Shown piece by piece: positions 11,150-22,641 of a DNA stretch of 64,000 nt. The translations under genes and the position numbers were made by a program. The notes beneath the pieces were generated by a model that was not told the DNA's origin, did no database searches, and saw nothing but the letters and a program-made list of their open reading frames with translations. Position 1 is the first letter of the stretch. Each line of letters begins with the position of its first letter. This stretch comes from Oopsacas minuta (Eukaryota > Porifera > Hexactinellida > Lyssacinosida > Leucopsacidae): positions 1-64,000 of the forward strand of contig JAKMXF010000338.1 of NCBI GenBank assembly GCA_024704765.1. The letters are read 5' to 3'.

Positions 11150-11256
11150 GTTTTCAATATTTTGTTGTGTGACTCAACAAGTCAGTTACTTTGTAGGTGG
11201 TATGCTTTGGTTCTTCAGGTGTTGACATTTATCTTTTTGTGAAATTCTTGAAATTC
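11150..11256 (-). pseudogene. Exon 4: integrase catalytic Glu exon
   Basis: The exon begins FQEFHKKINVNT after an AG acceptor. After an in-frame stop it reads RTKAYHLQSN, a second stop, then LVESHNKILKT and donor GTGAGT. The pattern A-Y-H-x-Q-S-N-x-L-V-E-x-x-N is the third catalytic block of integrases; the Glu in LVES is the E of DDE. Both in-frame stops are TGA. Confidence 0.75.
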
Positions 11257-11629
11257 CTATTTTGAAAGTAACTAAGAGAAAGATAACAATCTAACAAGCG
11301 CATATATTTAGTCTTGTACAACAATAGTTAGAAAGATGAAACGATTAATAAGGTAAGTTTTCCATCCGAAGGTAGTTGCATTAATTCGGAAATTCTTATT
11401 TATTAGTATTTAACGTAAATTAAAACCTAATTTTCCACACGGTTCTTATATATTGCCATCAGGGTACACAATTTCCTACCTGGGTATATATTGAAGCAAT
11501 GCGCTGACATTTGACAATGCAACATGCTACGTACGTGTATCCAATATAGTAAGTTGTATTGTGTATCGGGAATAATTTCTTTAGTGTATTTACAATTACT
11601 AATCTCGAGTATGTAAAAATATGAGTTAC

Positions 11630-11941
11630 CTTGCTTGAGAATTCTGTTCCCTGATCATGTTGGAGGATGTTAGGTACACCGAATGAGAGATAAATTTCTT
11701 GTAAACAATCCAATATTTCTATAGAAGTTTTAGTCTTGAGTGGTCGGGCAATTACAAATTTACTCAGGTAGCACACGATGACAAGAATGTGCTGAAATCC
11801 AAGTATAGTGCGGGACATATTGCATATGAGATCAATTCCACAATGACACTATGGTTCTTCAGGAAGAGGAATAGGTTGAAGCTCTCGTTGTGGTTGAGGA
11901 GGTAGAGCAGCAGAGGTTTGACAGTTAAGGTAAGTTCGGGT
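11630..11941 (-). pseudogene. Exon 3: integrase core with both catalytic Asp residues
   Basis: The exon reads TRTYLNCQTSAALPP and PIPLPEEP, a stop, then GIDLICNMSRTI with the first Asp, ILVIVCYLSKFVIARPLKTK, and VPNILQHDQGTEFSSK with the second Asp. The cysteine in LNCQT fits the second half of the zinc finger begun in exon 2. Donor GTAACT follows AAG. Apart from one stop the core is well preserved and matches KRBA2/Ginger-type integrases by eye. Confidence 0.8.
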
Positions 11942-12450
11942 CTAGAACGGGAAATGATTTAATTGTCAGTATGTAGTCCAGTCTAATGTAATTTGCTACG
12001 TTCCAGATGTCCCGCTAAATTAGCATTACGTCCCGCTTTTTCTTCACTTAGGTTGGCAAATATGTTTATGTGAAATACTCCCACTACCTATCCCAATTAC
12101 TAACTACCGCAAGGGTCATTAGTTGTTAGATACATGGTTGGTTGGTTGTACCACTCAAATAGACTTCATTATCATAAAATTGTATACCAGTATACTAAAT
12201 ACCATCAGATCGCACAAAATTAATTTACAATCGCACAAATAAAGCTGTATACAGTAGAATAATTACAAGTTGAATTACCTCAAACTATAAAATACATGCT
12301 GTTCTCAGACTTAACAACCCCTTTTGCAAATTTCCCTGGATTTTCAAAATTTGTAATCCAAGGGATCCCTGGAGGGTTGGTAAGTCTGTGTTCTCAGCCA
12401 CATTTTCTTGGAAAATCATATATGAAAAAATACGTAATTTAGTAACTCAC

Positions 12451-12612
12451 GTAGGATCCAACATCATTGTATATGCCATTCCAATCATATTTGTTTCGGA
12501 TTCCATCAATGGTAGAATTGATTCCAGGATGAGTGACATTGTGATAGAATCCGATAATGTTGTCAATTTCTGAGACTAGTAGAATGTCCAGATATTTCAC
12601 ACAGCCATTGTT
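12451..12612 (-). pseudogene. Exon 2: integrase N-terminal zinc-finger region
   Basis: The exon reads NNGCVKYLDILLVSEIDNII, then GFYHNVTHPGINSTIDGIRN and KYDWNGIYNDVGSY, followed by donor GTGAGT. The H-x-x-x-H spacing, T-I-x-x-I, and Y-x-W-x-G-I-x-x-D-V match the H2C2 zinc-binding domain of gypsy/Ginger integrases. The frame is open throughout. Confidence 0.8.
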
Positions 12613-12838
12613 CTTTCTGAAAATCTACAAGAAATTATTTTAGTTAAACTCAGAGGTTGTAGCTAGCATTGAGGGGCAGAGGAGCCCGCTAGCGTTTTCG
12701 CCCTTCTCATCTCCCTATTGTACGCAAATTTAATGAGGCAACTACATATCTGCCTCCTCGCAGATATGTAGTTACCTCAAGATTTCTAATTATGTCTTGG
12801 AAATATGTATAAATCAAAAATATCATTCAGGAATATAC

Positions 12839-12982
12839 CTTCATTAGCTTATTCTCTTGAAAGTAAATCCCCTTGCACTTTCTGACAAAATTCTTCCTTC
12901 TGTAGCGATCACTCTTGATTTCTGGTGGAATAATATTCGTCTGGAGGAATCCACGAATTGCTTCATACTCTGTCGCATCCAT
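12839..12982 (-). pseudogene. Exon 1: N-terminal exon of the Ginger-like integrase
   Basis: The start ATG is at 12982: MDATEYEAIRGFLQT, then RYRRKNFVRKCKGIYFQENK and LMK before donor GTATAT. The K-N-F-x-R-K-C-K pattern followed by a leader into the zinc finger matches the beginning of KRBA2-like integrases. An upstream in-frame Met exists (13072), but conservation begins at MDATEYE, so that start is preferred. Confidence 0.7.
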
Positions 12983-13418
12983 AATGAAAAATGTCAAAAG
13001 TAAATATAAGTGTTGATGTTGAAATCTAGAAACAAAATAAATGTTTTTGTGGGCATCTAGGAAGTCACACATGTATAAATACGAATACTATGTGACTAGG
13101 GATGAAATGTTGATATTACTTGATTTGCAATGGCCACTTGCGGGTCAAAATCCTACGCATCAGGTCTTTGTCACGATGCGAGTCAGGCCAAAAAACTGAA
13201 TCTAGAGTTCGGACCAAGTATTTGTAGACAAAGTATGTAGTAGAAAACTGCTTCCAGGAAGGAAGGCCGTTGTTCACGAAAGGGATAGTCAACATATACA
13301 GGGTGGCCAATAAGTTCTGACCCATTGATAAAAATTCATAATTAAAAAGTATCAAACTATATTCACTGAGATTTATTCCAGTTCTATTAGATAACAATAT
13401 CAGTACATTCGATAGTAG

Positions 13419-14109
13419 CTACTCAATGTAGCCGTCTTTCTTTTCGACTACCCACTTCAAACGTTGGGGGAACGCCTCAACGGCGGCTCGTAGGTTATCC
13501 TGTGGAATTTTTTCCCACTCACGGTGCAAAGACTTCTTCAGGGCTTCTACACTTGAATGGGACTTTGCACAGGCATTTTTCTCCAATATGGACCAGATTG
13601 AGAAGTCTATTGGATTCAAATCTGGGCTTGTTGGAGGCCATTCCTCCTTGATAATGAAATCTGGAATGTTTTATCGTAACCAATTTTGGGAGATGTTTGA
13701 TGTGTGAGCTGGTGCGCCGTCTTGCTGAAATAGAAATGGCTCTTTGTTAAACATCGTTTTGCTCAAATCTTTCACCACAGGCTCCAGAATCAACTTTTAA
13801 TATGTTGACGAATTTATTTTTACCCCTACTGAGACAAAAACCAAAGGAGTAAGGCCTTTTGCTGAGATTCCGGCCCAAACCATTACCGACTGAGGTTTTT
13901 GTGTCCATTTGACATACAGATGCTTTTCTGTGATGGCGTAGGCGTGTGGGCTAATATTCGATCATTCTGCTTATTAGTCGCTTCATCTATGGTGAATAAT
14001 TTCTCGTCAGATATTATGATATTCTGCAGGGGTTGAGTTGCGACCCGAGTCAGCATGCCCTTGCATCTGGCAAGTCTCTTTTTAACAATTTTCTCATAAA
14101 AGAAGTGAA
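13419..14109 (-). pseudogene. C-terminal part of DD37D transposase (interrupted gene)
   Basis: The fragment runs from HFFYEKIVKKRLARCK near the Transib junction to the C-terminus VVEKKDGYIE at 13419. It retains the region around the final Asp (SGFKSNRLLNLD in the wrong frame, then MNPIDFSIWSI in frame). Frameshifts and stops break the middle. Its N-terminal half is at 18746-19083. Confidence 0.8.
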
Positions 14110-15523
14110 CTGTTCACCGTGGTTTAGAAGCAAAGAATAGACAAAAAATTGATTCCGTATTTGATGGTTTCTTTCCATCTTGTAATGTTTAAATGATTCT
14201 CATTTAAAATATCTAAGTGATTGAGACCCTAGAAGCTGTAAAATTTCTTCATCAAAGATGCGAAATATTTATAGGAAAATTGCGGCTTCATGATTTCCAA
14301 ATTTAGCCACAATTTCAAATGAACCTGTAAGAGCAATTACATAATCGAATGTTACTAAACTGGTATACTTCATATATTTCGACTATGCTAATTCTAAATA
14401 TCTTGTTTCTATGACCGTATCTTGTATTTATTTCGTGAACATAAGATTTCTAAAATCTAGTAAAATCCAAACAGAATTTTTACAAAGAGGAATACTTAAA
14501 GTGTCAGGAAAAATAAACAACACAAAACAACAGCGCAAAATGGATCGGATATACGCATTACGATTCCTAATAACGTAATCTAAAACCACAAAACCCGAAA
14601 CAGTGCGCAACCTATAATTATCAATGACATTCCACTACAACTTTTCGTTGCTATGAAATTCCCATTGTAGCATACTGCAACAATGGAATGAAATAGTATT
14701 GAATTTCGTTCTCGAAATTTATTATAGTGACTTATATATATAATCAACCGAATAATACAACATAATTACGGAATATCTTGAAAACAATGACAGAAGAGTT
14801 AACTCTCCCAAAGTCCCGCTTCGAATTGGCAAGAATCCTGAAAGACAATAATGATAGTATCTTAAAAACGACAAAATATTTCAAAGAACACTTTGAAATA
14901 GACTCTGATAATACGAAACTCTTGGAAACGTTGCTGTTAAGAATTCGGGACAGATTCAAGAAGGCGAAGAGATCTTTAGATTGTTTATAAGGAGAATGGT
15001 GGCATTCTAACATTTCCATGAAACCTGAGTTAAAGAAAAATCGTGTATCTGATTTACTAGAGTCGTCTTCTGATGATGGCAAAGTTCCCATTCATTCAGT
15101 GAGTCATAGAAAGCATCTTAATGATCTCTCTCTGCAACAACAACGTACTCGATTGTCAAATCTGCTAGAATTCATTAAGTCACTCTCAGTTATTGAAAAA
15201 ACTACAGAAATAAGCATTGCAGCACTCTCATTACAACTATTGACAAATGAGGAGAATAATCGTCAGGTTGCTACGGTGGTCAAAGAGATTATTGTCAGTG
15301 GAGGATTCTGTAACCTCAGTAACAAGCATTTTCCACTTGATAAAGCCTTATTCCTGGTGGATCTTTTGAAGTGAGCTGGCGAAAATACACTCAGCTACGT
15401 CAAACACTTCTACCAGACAATATACATTTCCCATCTTACAGCAAGCTAGCTAATCTGAGAGATGTCATGATTTCGCGATCCAGTGTAACTTTATATCCTA
15501 ATCCAACTAAACCAATAGGTATA

Positions 15524-16866
15524 CAGGGTGTCTTAAAAGTTTTTTCACCTTATTCATCAAGCCAGTAAATTGTATTTATTGTAAAGAATCATTAGACTAT
15601 TTGCCAATGTATTCACCGTTAAGTTCAATACAAGAATTAATGCGGTTTGGCATTCCATCTGTTAAATTCTGGAGAATCGATGGGCTAATACCACTCCAGA
15701 TATTTTCCAAGATTTTCGCCAGTTGTTTTAGATTAGTAGCGGGCTTCCTCTTGTCCAGCTCTGCCTGCATAATGGCCCACAGATTTTCTATAGGATTCAA
15801 ATCTGGCGAGTTACTAGGCCATATATCTTTCGCCCAGAATCCTGGTAAATGATCAGAAAGCCACTTCTGTGTCTTTATAGCAGTATGAGCAGGGGCTCCA
15901 TCCTGCATAAAAAAAGTGTCGGATATCTTTCGATACAATTTCCTCTGAGTCAGGGGCCCTCTCATCTTCTTACGTTTATAGGTAGGGAGACGGCACTTAG
16001 CCAGTATTTCATTGATATAATAGTCCGCATTCACAGAATGTCTTGGGGAGATTAGATGGAGTTCTGATAGTCCACGATGACTCATCATTCCCCAGACCAT
16101 TAATCTTGGAGGATTTTTGACCGTTTCGACTGGAGTGATATTACGCGAACTGACGTCCCAAACCCGATCATTCTGTGAATTTGTAGGGTGAAAAAGCTCA
16201 AGGGACTTTCATCACTGAAGAAAACTCGCTCCCAATCAAGTGAAGTCCAAGATTTATGCTCAAGACAGAACTTGACCCTTTTAGACTTCTGTACTTCCGT
16301 CAATTTAGGGTTTGATGGCCGTTTATACGCTTTAGCCCCAATAGAATTGTGTAAATAACGGTGAACAGTATCTTTACTAATAGCAACATATTTACTTGAA
16401 ATATATTTCGCCAATTTCCGAGTTGAATGCCATCGTTTGCCTATGGATTTTTGAATTATTATTTTTGGGACTCGGGAAAGTTTCGACGGACGTCCAGAAC
16501 GAGGCTTGTCATTGAGCATTTCTCCAGCTTTTTGCTTTTTGTTCCAATTCTTTACGGTTCGAATTGTGACTCCAAGTGTGTCAGCAACTGTTCTTTGACT
16601 GGAACCAGCTAGTAGCATACCTATCGCTCTCTCGCGGATGGATAATCTCGTCATTTTGACATCCATAATATTGAAATTTGATAATTATACAAAGTATCGC
16701 AAAATGAATCACAAAATTAAATATTTGATACTACTCATGGTTGAGAACATTAATCAACTATAAATTGACAATGCTAAAATAAATGGGTAGGTAGTAAATG
16801 AGGTAGACTGATTTCTGTTCAAATATATTGAAATACTAATGGTGAAAAAACTTTTGAGACACCCTG
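15524..16866 (-). mobile_element. Tc1/mariner-type element (DD37E)
   Basis: Ends CAGGGTGTCTTAAAAGTTTT and, inverted, CAGGGTGTCTCAAAAGTTTT are flanked by TA; length 1343 bp. It is inserted in Transib copy B, inside the transposase coding sequence. Confidence 0.92.
15597..16666 (-). pseudogene. DD37E transposase with one frameshift
   Basis: The first part (16666-16100) begins MDVKMTRLSIRERAIGMLLA, carries two helix-turn-helix units and a GRPS linker, and reaches the first Asp in RVFFSDESP. There the frame shifts. The second part (16100-15597) continues with MVWGMMSHRGL, the second Asp in FMQDGAPAHTA and the Glu in SPDLNPIENLW. The spacing between the last two is 37 residues, so this belongs to the DD37E group. 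The C-terminus is IELNGEYIGK. All three catalytic residues remain; one indel near 16190 is the main defect. Confidence 0.88.
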
Positions 16867-18745
16867 TACACGCACCGTATTCTCTTCAAGTTCAGAAAAC
16901 CCTGCAAAGAATATTATCAATAGTAGATCGCCCCACAAGTGAAGAATTCCCACTCACATTTAAAATCGCGATTGCTTAGATAGTTATGGTTGTCACACTA
17001 TCTACAACCAGCAAACAACTAATACTTTCACCAAAAACTTCATTCTGTTTTATTTCAAGACCATCTCCATCCACACTGTAACAAACAGGATTGTTTGGCA
17101 GAATAAATCCCCTAATTCACCCTTCTCTCAGATACCTATTGTTCTCTGTGCTGCGACAGTATGCGAAGAAAATATTCGTTCCTCCATGGAAACTATGATT
17201 AATCCCGATACAGCGAAGTTGCAAAATGGGATTACTTTAGAAAATGGTGTTGTCAATGTTGATATTATCCGCTCAATGTTTGATAGGAAGATGGCAGCCA
17301 TTCTCTCTGGAGCTGGAGGAGCCAGTTGTCAGATGTGCACTGCCACACATAAAGATTTGAAGGATCGGAATTTAGTTTTTGAGGGTTCCCCAACAACAGG
17401 AATATCACAGATGCAATCGAGTTATTTTCGCACATTGATGACATTGAGTCGTTCTTTGCCCTTCCAACTAATGAACGCTTCAATTTAACTCATCAACCAA
17501 TTTCAGAGATTAACATACATCCAGCATCTCCACTTCATTCATACACAGGCGTATTTAGGGAAGTAGTCTAGTACTCCATTAATCATTCAGAATTTGTCTT
17601 CACATAATTAAACCAATTTTAAGTGGTTCAATTTGCTGGTATATCATCTTCGCATCGAAAAGTTTACCTGGTCCCCAACTTCACCAGTTATCAAGGAGTC
17701 AATGAAATTCCTTCAGACATTTATTCAGAAGAAGACAGGATTAAAGGTTGACCAGCCTAATTCTAGCGGTGGAACCACCTCAACAGGGTATGTTGCTGGA
17801 AGAGCCCTTTCTGATGAAACTGAATACCTTGAATGCATTCTATCAACTGTAGCAATATGATATCGCCCAATCTTATCAAAGATACATACTCAACTTTCAG
17901 CCATTCTTCGGGTTTCAATTCAAGTCACAAGGTTAACACTTTGGAATTGGGGAAGTGGTGCAAGGATACCTACCTTATCATCTTAGATTCTTTCCCCTTG
18001 GTTAGAATGACTCCAACCCTGCACAAACTCTTGGCCCATTCCGAGGAATTAACACGTGAGTCGAATTCTAGCTATGGCTTAAAGGCATTTTCAGAAGAAG
18101 GCACAGAATCATGCAACAAATTAGTCAGAAAATATTTGGAGAACTTAGCTCGTAAAGTTAGTTTTGAGGGCAATATTATCGATATCTTCGTCAGATTAAC
18201 TTCTCAAAGTGATCCAGCCTTAGTAAACTATCCAAGAATTTTGACTTGTGAACGATGTGGCCAATCTGGACACACAACGATATCTAAATACTCCCATGTT
18301 TTGAACAATCAGAAAACTAGTATACAGACTTTATTCACGACTTTAACCTCCCATACAGATTGCCTATCATGAACTTAAGTATGAATATAATGTATATTTT
18401 GTAAATCAATTAGATAAATTCCATCATAAGTGTGACGTCATAACTCTATAAATACAAGCGCACAACAAAATTTTAAGTTCAAGGTGATTGCCAAATACGG
18501 ATAACCCATAGGTAATCAATAGATTTCATTGCGATAAAGTCGAGTAAGATGTATTTATTGAAGAAAATTTAAAATTTCACATATATCAATGTTGTCATAA
18601 CTTTGAAATTTCTGGCCATATACTTGTTATGACAAGCTGGATTGGTTCCTTATATCTAACAATCTATATGTAAATAATATATTTCATATGGCTATCTCAC
18701 ACCAAAATAGCTATCCTTTACTAACTGCCCTATTAAACCACTGTG

Positions 18746-19083
18746 CTGTTCTTCTTTTAAACGATTTGAGGTGCAAGTTGTTTTTCACAAGGTTTTGCCT
18801 CGATCCATGCGAAACTTTGAGCTGAGAGGCCATTTTCCGGAGAGATCGTCGAGGATTTCGCCGTATTCTATGGATCACAACTTTTTTCTGCCTCAGAGTT
18901 GTTACCGACTTTGGTCGACCGCTTCTTGGCATATCTTTTATGCCCCCAGTCTTATTGTAACGTTGAATAGTGCGATAAACGAATTTCCTTCTCGATTTAG
19001 GGATATGGAGCGTTTTCAAAATTTCTCCTGGACATTTTTCCATTAGAAAATAATTCAATTATTGCTGCTCTTTCCTGATTCAT
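18746..19083 (-). pseudogene. N-terminal part of DD37D transposase (other half of 13419-14109)
   Basis: The fragment starts MNQERAAIIELFSNGKM at 19083 and shifts frame after about 30 residues. It continues SRRKFVYRTIQRYNKTGG, SGRPKSVTTL, RRNPRRSLRKMASQLKVS and LHLKSFKRR, where Transib copy B begins. The sequence resembles the intact transposase at 39046-40077. Confidence 0.85.
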
Positions 19084-19309
19084 TGTGAAAAAATCTTGTG
19101 TGGGTTAGTGTGCAATCAAGGTGTTAGATGATGGTAGATAAATTGTCTACTCAAGATATAATTCATTAGAAATAGTGAATACTTGCCTATCTTACATTAT
19201 GGTAAGTTTTTAATTTTGGATCAGAACTTATTGGCCACCCTGAACAACTATCCTCGAACAACCAGAGCATTGGTGCCTACATTAAAAAGATAACTGAAAA
19301 ACTTGCAAG

Positions 19310-21000
19310 GCAGAAGAGGCAGACAAGGAAAAGTATATATCGAAATATCTCGACCAAGCTTATTTTTTATTCAAGAAGCAAATACCACATACAACCAAGT
19401 TTGAAAAATTGATCTCCCTCACTTGTCGAATGAGCGAGGATGTAGATATCTAGACGAAACCGATACAATAATGCAACCTATAGGTCATATATCCCTGTCA
19501 CAGAGTTCTTGGAGTTGTTCGAAAGACAGATTTGTGAAACACTAATGATGATCTTTCAGCTTCACTTAACATCTATCGTACCTGGACTCCCTTAGCCGAT
19601 GAAACTTCGGTGCAGAATCATGGAATTTTTTTGAGTATTTATGTGAAGTATATCTCTACCAAAACAAGCAACGTGGAGGAGTGCATGCTAGATTGTAAAC
19701 CCATTGAAGGTCCGACTACAGCTGAGAATCTCTTTACACTAGTCGATGAGAGTGTCAAAAATTGGCCTAGATAGAAGACTATCCAGGAGCGTTTCCTTTG
19801 TCGGAGCCAGAAATATGTCTAGCGAACAGGAAGGAGTCCTAGGATACCTAAAGCGTTTTGGAATCAATATATTATTTTCGAACATTGTCGCGTACATAGT
19901 CTTGCATTAGTTTGCAAAACAGTAGCTAATGAAGTTCAATTAGTCAAGGAAGCAATCGAACTTATCAACGCCATTTATAAATTATTTAGAAAATCTAATC
20001 AGAAAGTGGACCTTCTAAAAGTAAAATGTTTAAAGGATGAGACAAATTTCAAATTACTTATCAAGGCCGCAGCAACACCCGGGCTTACTACCGGGGCGAA
20101 GTGTCGAGAGGTTGATCGATTTGATTGTACAAGTGATCGAGTCCCTTCAGGGTATTTCTGAAGATAATTCTTTTGATCAGTGAGTTCGCATGAAATGCAA
20201 ATGGTTGTTTTCGAGTTTGTTATCGTCGCGAAATGTGAAAGTGCTCCTTATGCTTCAAATGGTACTCGGACATGCGAATCGCCTTAGTTCCATCTTTCAG
20301 GACCCAAAAGTTTATTATTCCTATGCCCTATGTGATACAAAGTCTTTTATGATATTTCTCAAAGCTCTAGATGTGTCTAAATTTATTAGCGAACAGTTCG
20401 ATTTACTCGAAAAACGAATATCGAATGCAGGCTTTGAGATGTCGAAAATGGGCCCTCTTCGGTCGAACCGCTTAGAAGCACCTACCATTTACAGTGTCCT
20501 CGGTGACTACATTTCCGGTCTGGTACACAAAATGGAGGCAAGATTTTCAGAGGATAGCCGTGATTTGTCAAACTTGTGAGGTTTGATGCAGTTGAATGGC
20601 TGGAAACTGGCAGTGTGACTTCGTAAGTAAGTGGGAGGTTTGGTTTTGACAAATCTGCTCTGCCCGCCGCAATATATACACTCTTCAATTGCATCGTGAC
20701 CGAAGAGCTCCTCAAAGGATGTGACACTCAAGAGGATCTATATAAGAACTTCTATCCATCGCGACCTTAAGGATCATATATCCCAAGCACGCAATGGTGA
20801 CAACCTTTTTTCTGTGTCGACCATTGGGGACAGCTAACGTAGAAAGATCCTTCTCCTCTACAACTAAGATCGTCTCTGATGGTCGTTGTTCTTTGACTCC
20901 AGCTCATATTGCGATGCTAACAGGGATATCTATCCAAGGGGTAGTACTGCCAGGAGTCCAAGACAATACAAAAAGCTATTCAGAGTTTCTTCACCCGAGT
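19310..21000 (+). pseudogene. hAT transposase, strongly decayed
   Basis: Scattered plus-strand frames read as one hAT protein: DKEKYISKYLDQAYFLFKKQ (about 19320), SASLNIYRTWTPLADETSVQ and VEECMLDCKPIEGPTTAENL (about 19560-19740). CRVHSLALVCKTVANEVQLV (about 19890) fits the C-x-x-H-x-L-A-L block. RPLGTANVERSFSSTTKIVS (about 20820) is the C-terminal dimerisation block. Multiple stops and shifts are present. No terminal repeats were identified, so the limits are approximate. It is a different hAT lineage from the element at 44666-46990. Confidence 0.75.
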
Positions 21001-21199
21001 TTCTTGATTCTGGGCAAGATCTCCACGGAGAATAGACTAACTATGTCTTTCATAGTTCGTAAATGTATCATCGTATGTATTTTTGATATGATTTGTGTCT
21101 GTAATCTTTTTCAAACTATGCTCCACCAATGGGTGCGCAATGCGCATCCAGTTGAAAATTTGGTTATGCGCGCCTTAGCAAATATTTCCTAAAAAGTGC

Positions 21200-22641
21200 G
21201 CACCCAGATGAAGGCCTGAGAATCACAAATGTCATTATATTTCTTCCCAATTTCCTGAAGTTCCAATTATATGTTCGAAATTGGTGAGTCCTTTTGAGTC
21301 AATTGGGTCTCTAGTAGTGAAATTTTATAACTAAACAGTTGATTTTCTGACCTCATGATATCCACTTTTTTTCAAGATGGAGTTTCTGAGTTCAAAGTCT
21401 GAATTTCTGTTTATCAAATTCTAATTTATGGATTCCAATCTCTGGATTCAGGTCTCAATTCTCTGGAATGTTGCTTCAAATTCCTGAACCACAAATCCAC
21501 CAATGGAATCAGATTGCTCCTTTAACGAAGCTTGTGGAGGCTTGAATCCTAAAGTACCAAGTCACCATATATTCAGAGTAGTAGCATTTTATACACGTAA
21601 CTATGGGATGAACCTTTTCTGGAAAAAGGGATTGTGTAAACGAGTCGGGCATTATTTAATAGTTATATATTTCAGAAATGGATTGACGACATGTCCTTGA
21701 ATTCATGAAAGGAAATATTCGTTGATTGTGCCAAACTAATTGCTTAATAACAAATTATTTGGCGAAATGGAACCCATATTGATGACTACACCTAACTGTC
21801 TCAAAAATTTATAATTTGTATTGGATAATCTTGAAACTTTCACTACATGGAGTTGAACTATATGGGCTTATAATATATATGAAAGTTAGATATATTATTT
21901 GACTAATTCCTAAGATATATCATGACCCGCAAGACTTATTAAACGCCCTGATATACAAAGAAAAATGCTGTTGTGCTATTTACAATAATGAAATAGTACA
22001 TTTGTGCAGTGTGTTAGTGATATGTATGCATGTATATATATATATATATATATACACTACTACTTGAAGCTTTGGGATAGTCTATCACATATTGAACAAG
22101 TGGTATACTAAGAAAGTATTTGGAATAATTCGTAAATTTGACAGAAGGTATAGCAATTAGGGAGGGAGTTCCAATATTTATGGATCGGGAGTTTATACAA
22201 AATATACTTGTAAATATATGTATCTACGTGAATCGAGAAAGAACTAAAACACTTGATTCATTTGCGAAACGTAGATAATGACAAAATACACGAAAGTTAA
22301 AATTTGGGTTCATTAATTTTGAGGGTTTTCTCTAGTGCACGTGTAGATATTGTTACATTTAGAGAAAGTCCTTATGTCCGACATGTTCTTTTAGCTGACA
22401 CATCGCAATGTGGTAAATATAATGGACATCGCTTATCATTAAATCCAAACTGAGGAGGGGCGCTCAGACACCTCCAGGTACCAAAACTTGCAGCCTATGT
22501 GGCTTATATGAATGCCATTTGTGGTTAGCAGAATATATTTATCAACAGTATGCTCTTCAATATACATATACAGTATATATATTAGTAAATGAAGATAATC
22601 TCCCTCCAATAGTTCTATGTGATATTTACTGCCTCAAGCTA
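21200..22641. other. No recognisable gene; AT-rich
   Basis: No coding similarity was seen on either strand. The stretch includes a (TA)n run. Short open frames here have no domain signature. Confidence 0.5.
22033..22054. repeat. (TA)11 microsatellite
   Basis: A perfect dinucleotide run read directly from the sequence. Confidence 0.95.

Larger units (their letters stand above)
2367..12982 (-). pseudogene. Seven-exon Ginger-like integrase fused to a USP/USPL1-like cysteine protease domain (degraded)
   Basis: I reconstruct seven exons, each bounded by GT/AG: 12982-12839, 12612-12451, 11941-11630, 11256-11150, 11037-10631, 4036-3761 and 3613 to about 2367. Phases agree at all six junctions (0, 0, 0, 2, 1, 1, the fifth allowing for the exon 5 frameshifts), which random splice sites would rarely give. 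In order the protein has an N-terminal conserved block, an H-x-x-x-H...C-x-x-C integrase zinc finger, the D-D-E core, the GPY module, and a protease-like C-terminal domain. Several in-frame stops (exons 3, 4, 5) and at least four frameshifts (exons 5 and 7) make it a pseudogene. The intron between exons 5 and 6 was about 280 bp before Transib copy A landed in it. It could also be a domesticated gene that later died. Confidence 0.7.
1122..13162 (-). mobile_element. Ginger-like DNA transposon (gypsy-type integrase), decayed and heavily nested
   Basis: The element is defined by its minus-strand integrase gene (exons between 12982 and 2367) and by inverted ends. The sequence TG(T/A)TGCGTAGGATTTTGAC begins at 1122 on the plus strand and, inverted, ends at 13162. 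The shared stretch is about 23 bp with one mismatch. After removing Transib copy A the element would be about 5.7 kb. Ginger elements are cut-and-paste DNA transposons whose transposase is related to gypsy retrotransposon integrases; KRBA2-like proteins belong to the same group. I saw no reverse transcriptase, LTRs or clear target-site duplication, so the assignment rests on the integrase and the inverted ends. The exact boundaries are uncertain. Confidence 0.6.
14778..18372 (+). pseudogene. Transib transposase, copy B, broken and interrupted
   Basis: Reading along the plus strand: MKTMTEELTLPKSRFELARI (14778), a stop at 14988, SLQQQRTRLSNLLEFIKSLS, DLLK at a stop near 15372, then a shift to YTQLRQTLLPDNIHFPSYSK. 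The DD37E element interrupts next. Coding resumes with DCLDSYGCHTIYNQQ (near 16975, first Asp kept), SPNSPFSQIPIV, then FDRKMAAILSGAGGASCQMC (C-x-x-C), and SPTSPVIKESMKFL. The end has LHKLLAHSEELT and FSEEGTESCNKLVRKY with the catalytic Glu, and stops at 18372. The block order matches copies A, D and E. Confidence 0.85.
14115..18745 (+). mobile_element. Transib element, copy B, with exact target-site duplication
   Basis: Left end CACCGTGGTTTAGAAGC and right end (inverted) CACAGTGGTTTAATAGG. Both are flanked by CTGTT (14110-14114 and 18746-18750), an exact 5-bp duplication. The flanking sequences join back into one DD37D transposase frame, confirming the boundaries. A DD37E element (15524-16866) is nested inside. 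Without it the copy is about 3.3 kb, like the other copies. Confidence 0.92.
13299..19242 (-). mobile_element. Tc1/mariner-type element (DD37D family), split by Transib copy B
   Basis: Left end CAGGGTGGCCAATAAGTTCT starts at 13299 after TA. The right end, inverted with a very similar sequence, finishes at 19242, where the flanking TA has decayed. The two halves (13299-14114 and 18746-19242) together give a normal element of about 1.3 kb. Transib copy B occupies 14115-18745. Confidence 0.9.

Noticed and set aside
1122-13162. LTR retrotransposon interpretation of the integrase gene
   Set aside because: No reverse transcriptase, RNase H, protease-pol or LTRs were found; ends are inverted, not direct, and the gene has introns.
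20482-20731. Two minus-strand frames in the hAT remnant
   Set aside because: Overlap the plus-strand hAT coding remnant and show no domain.
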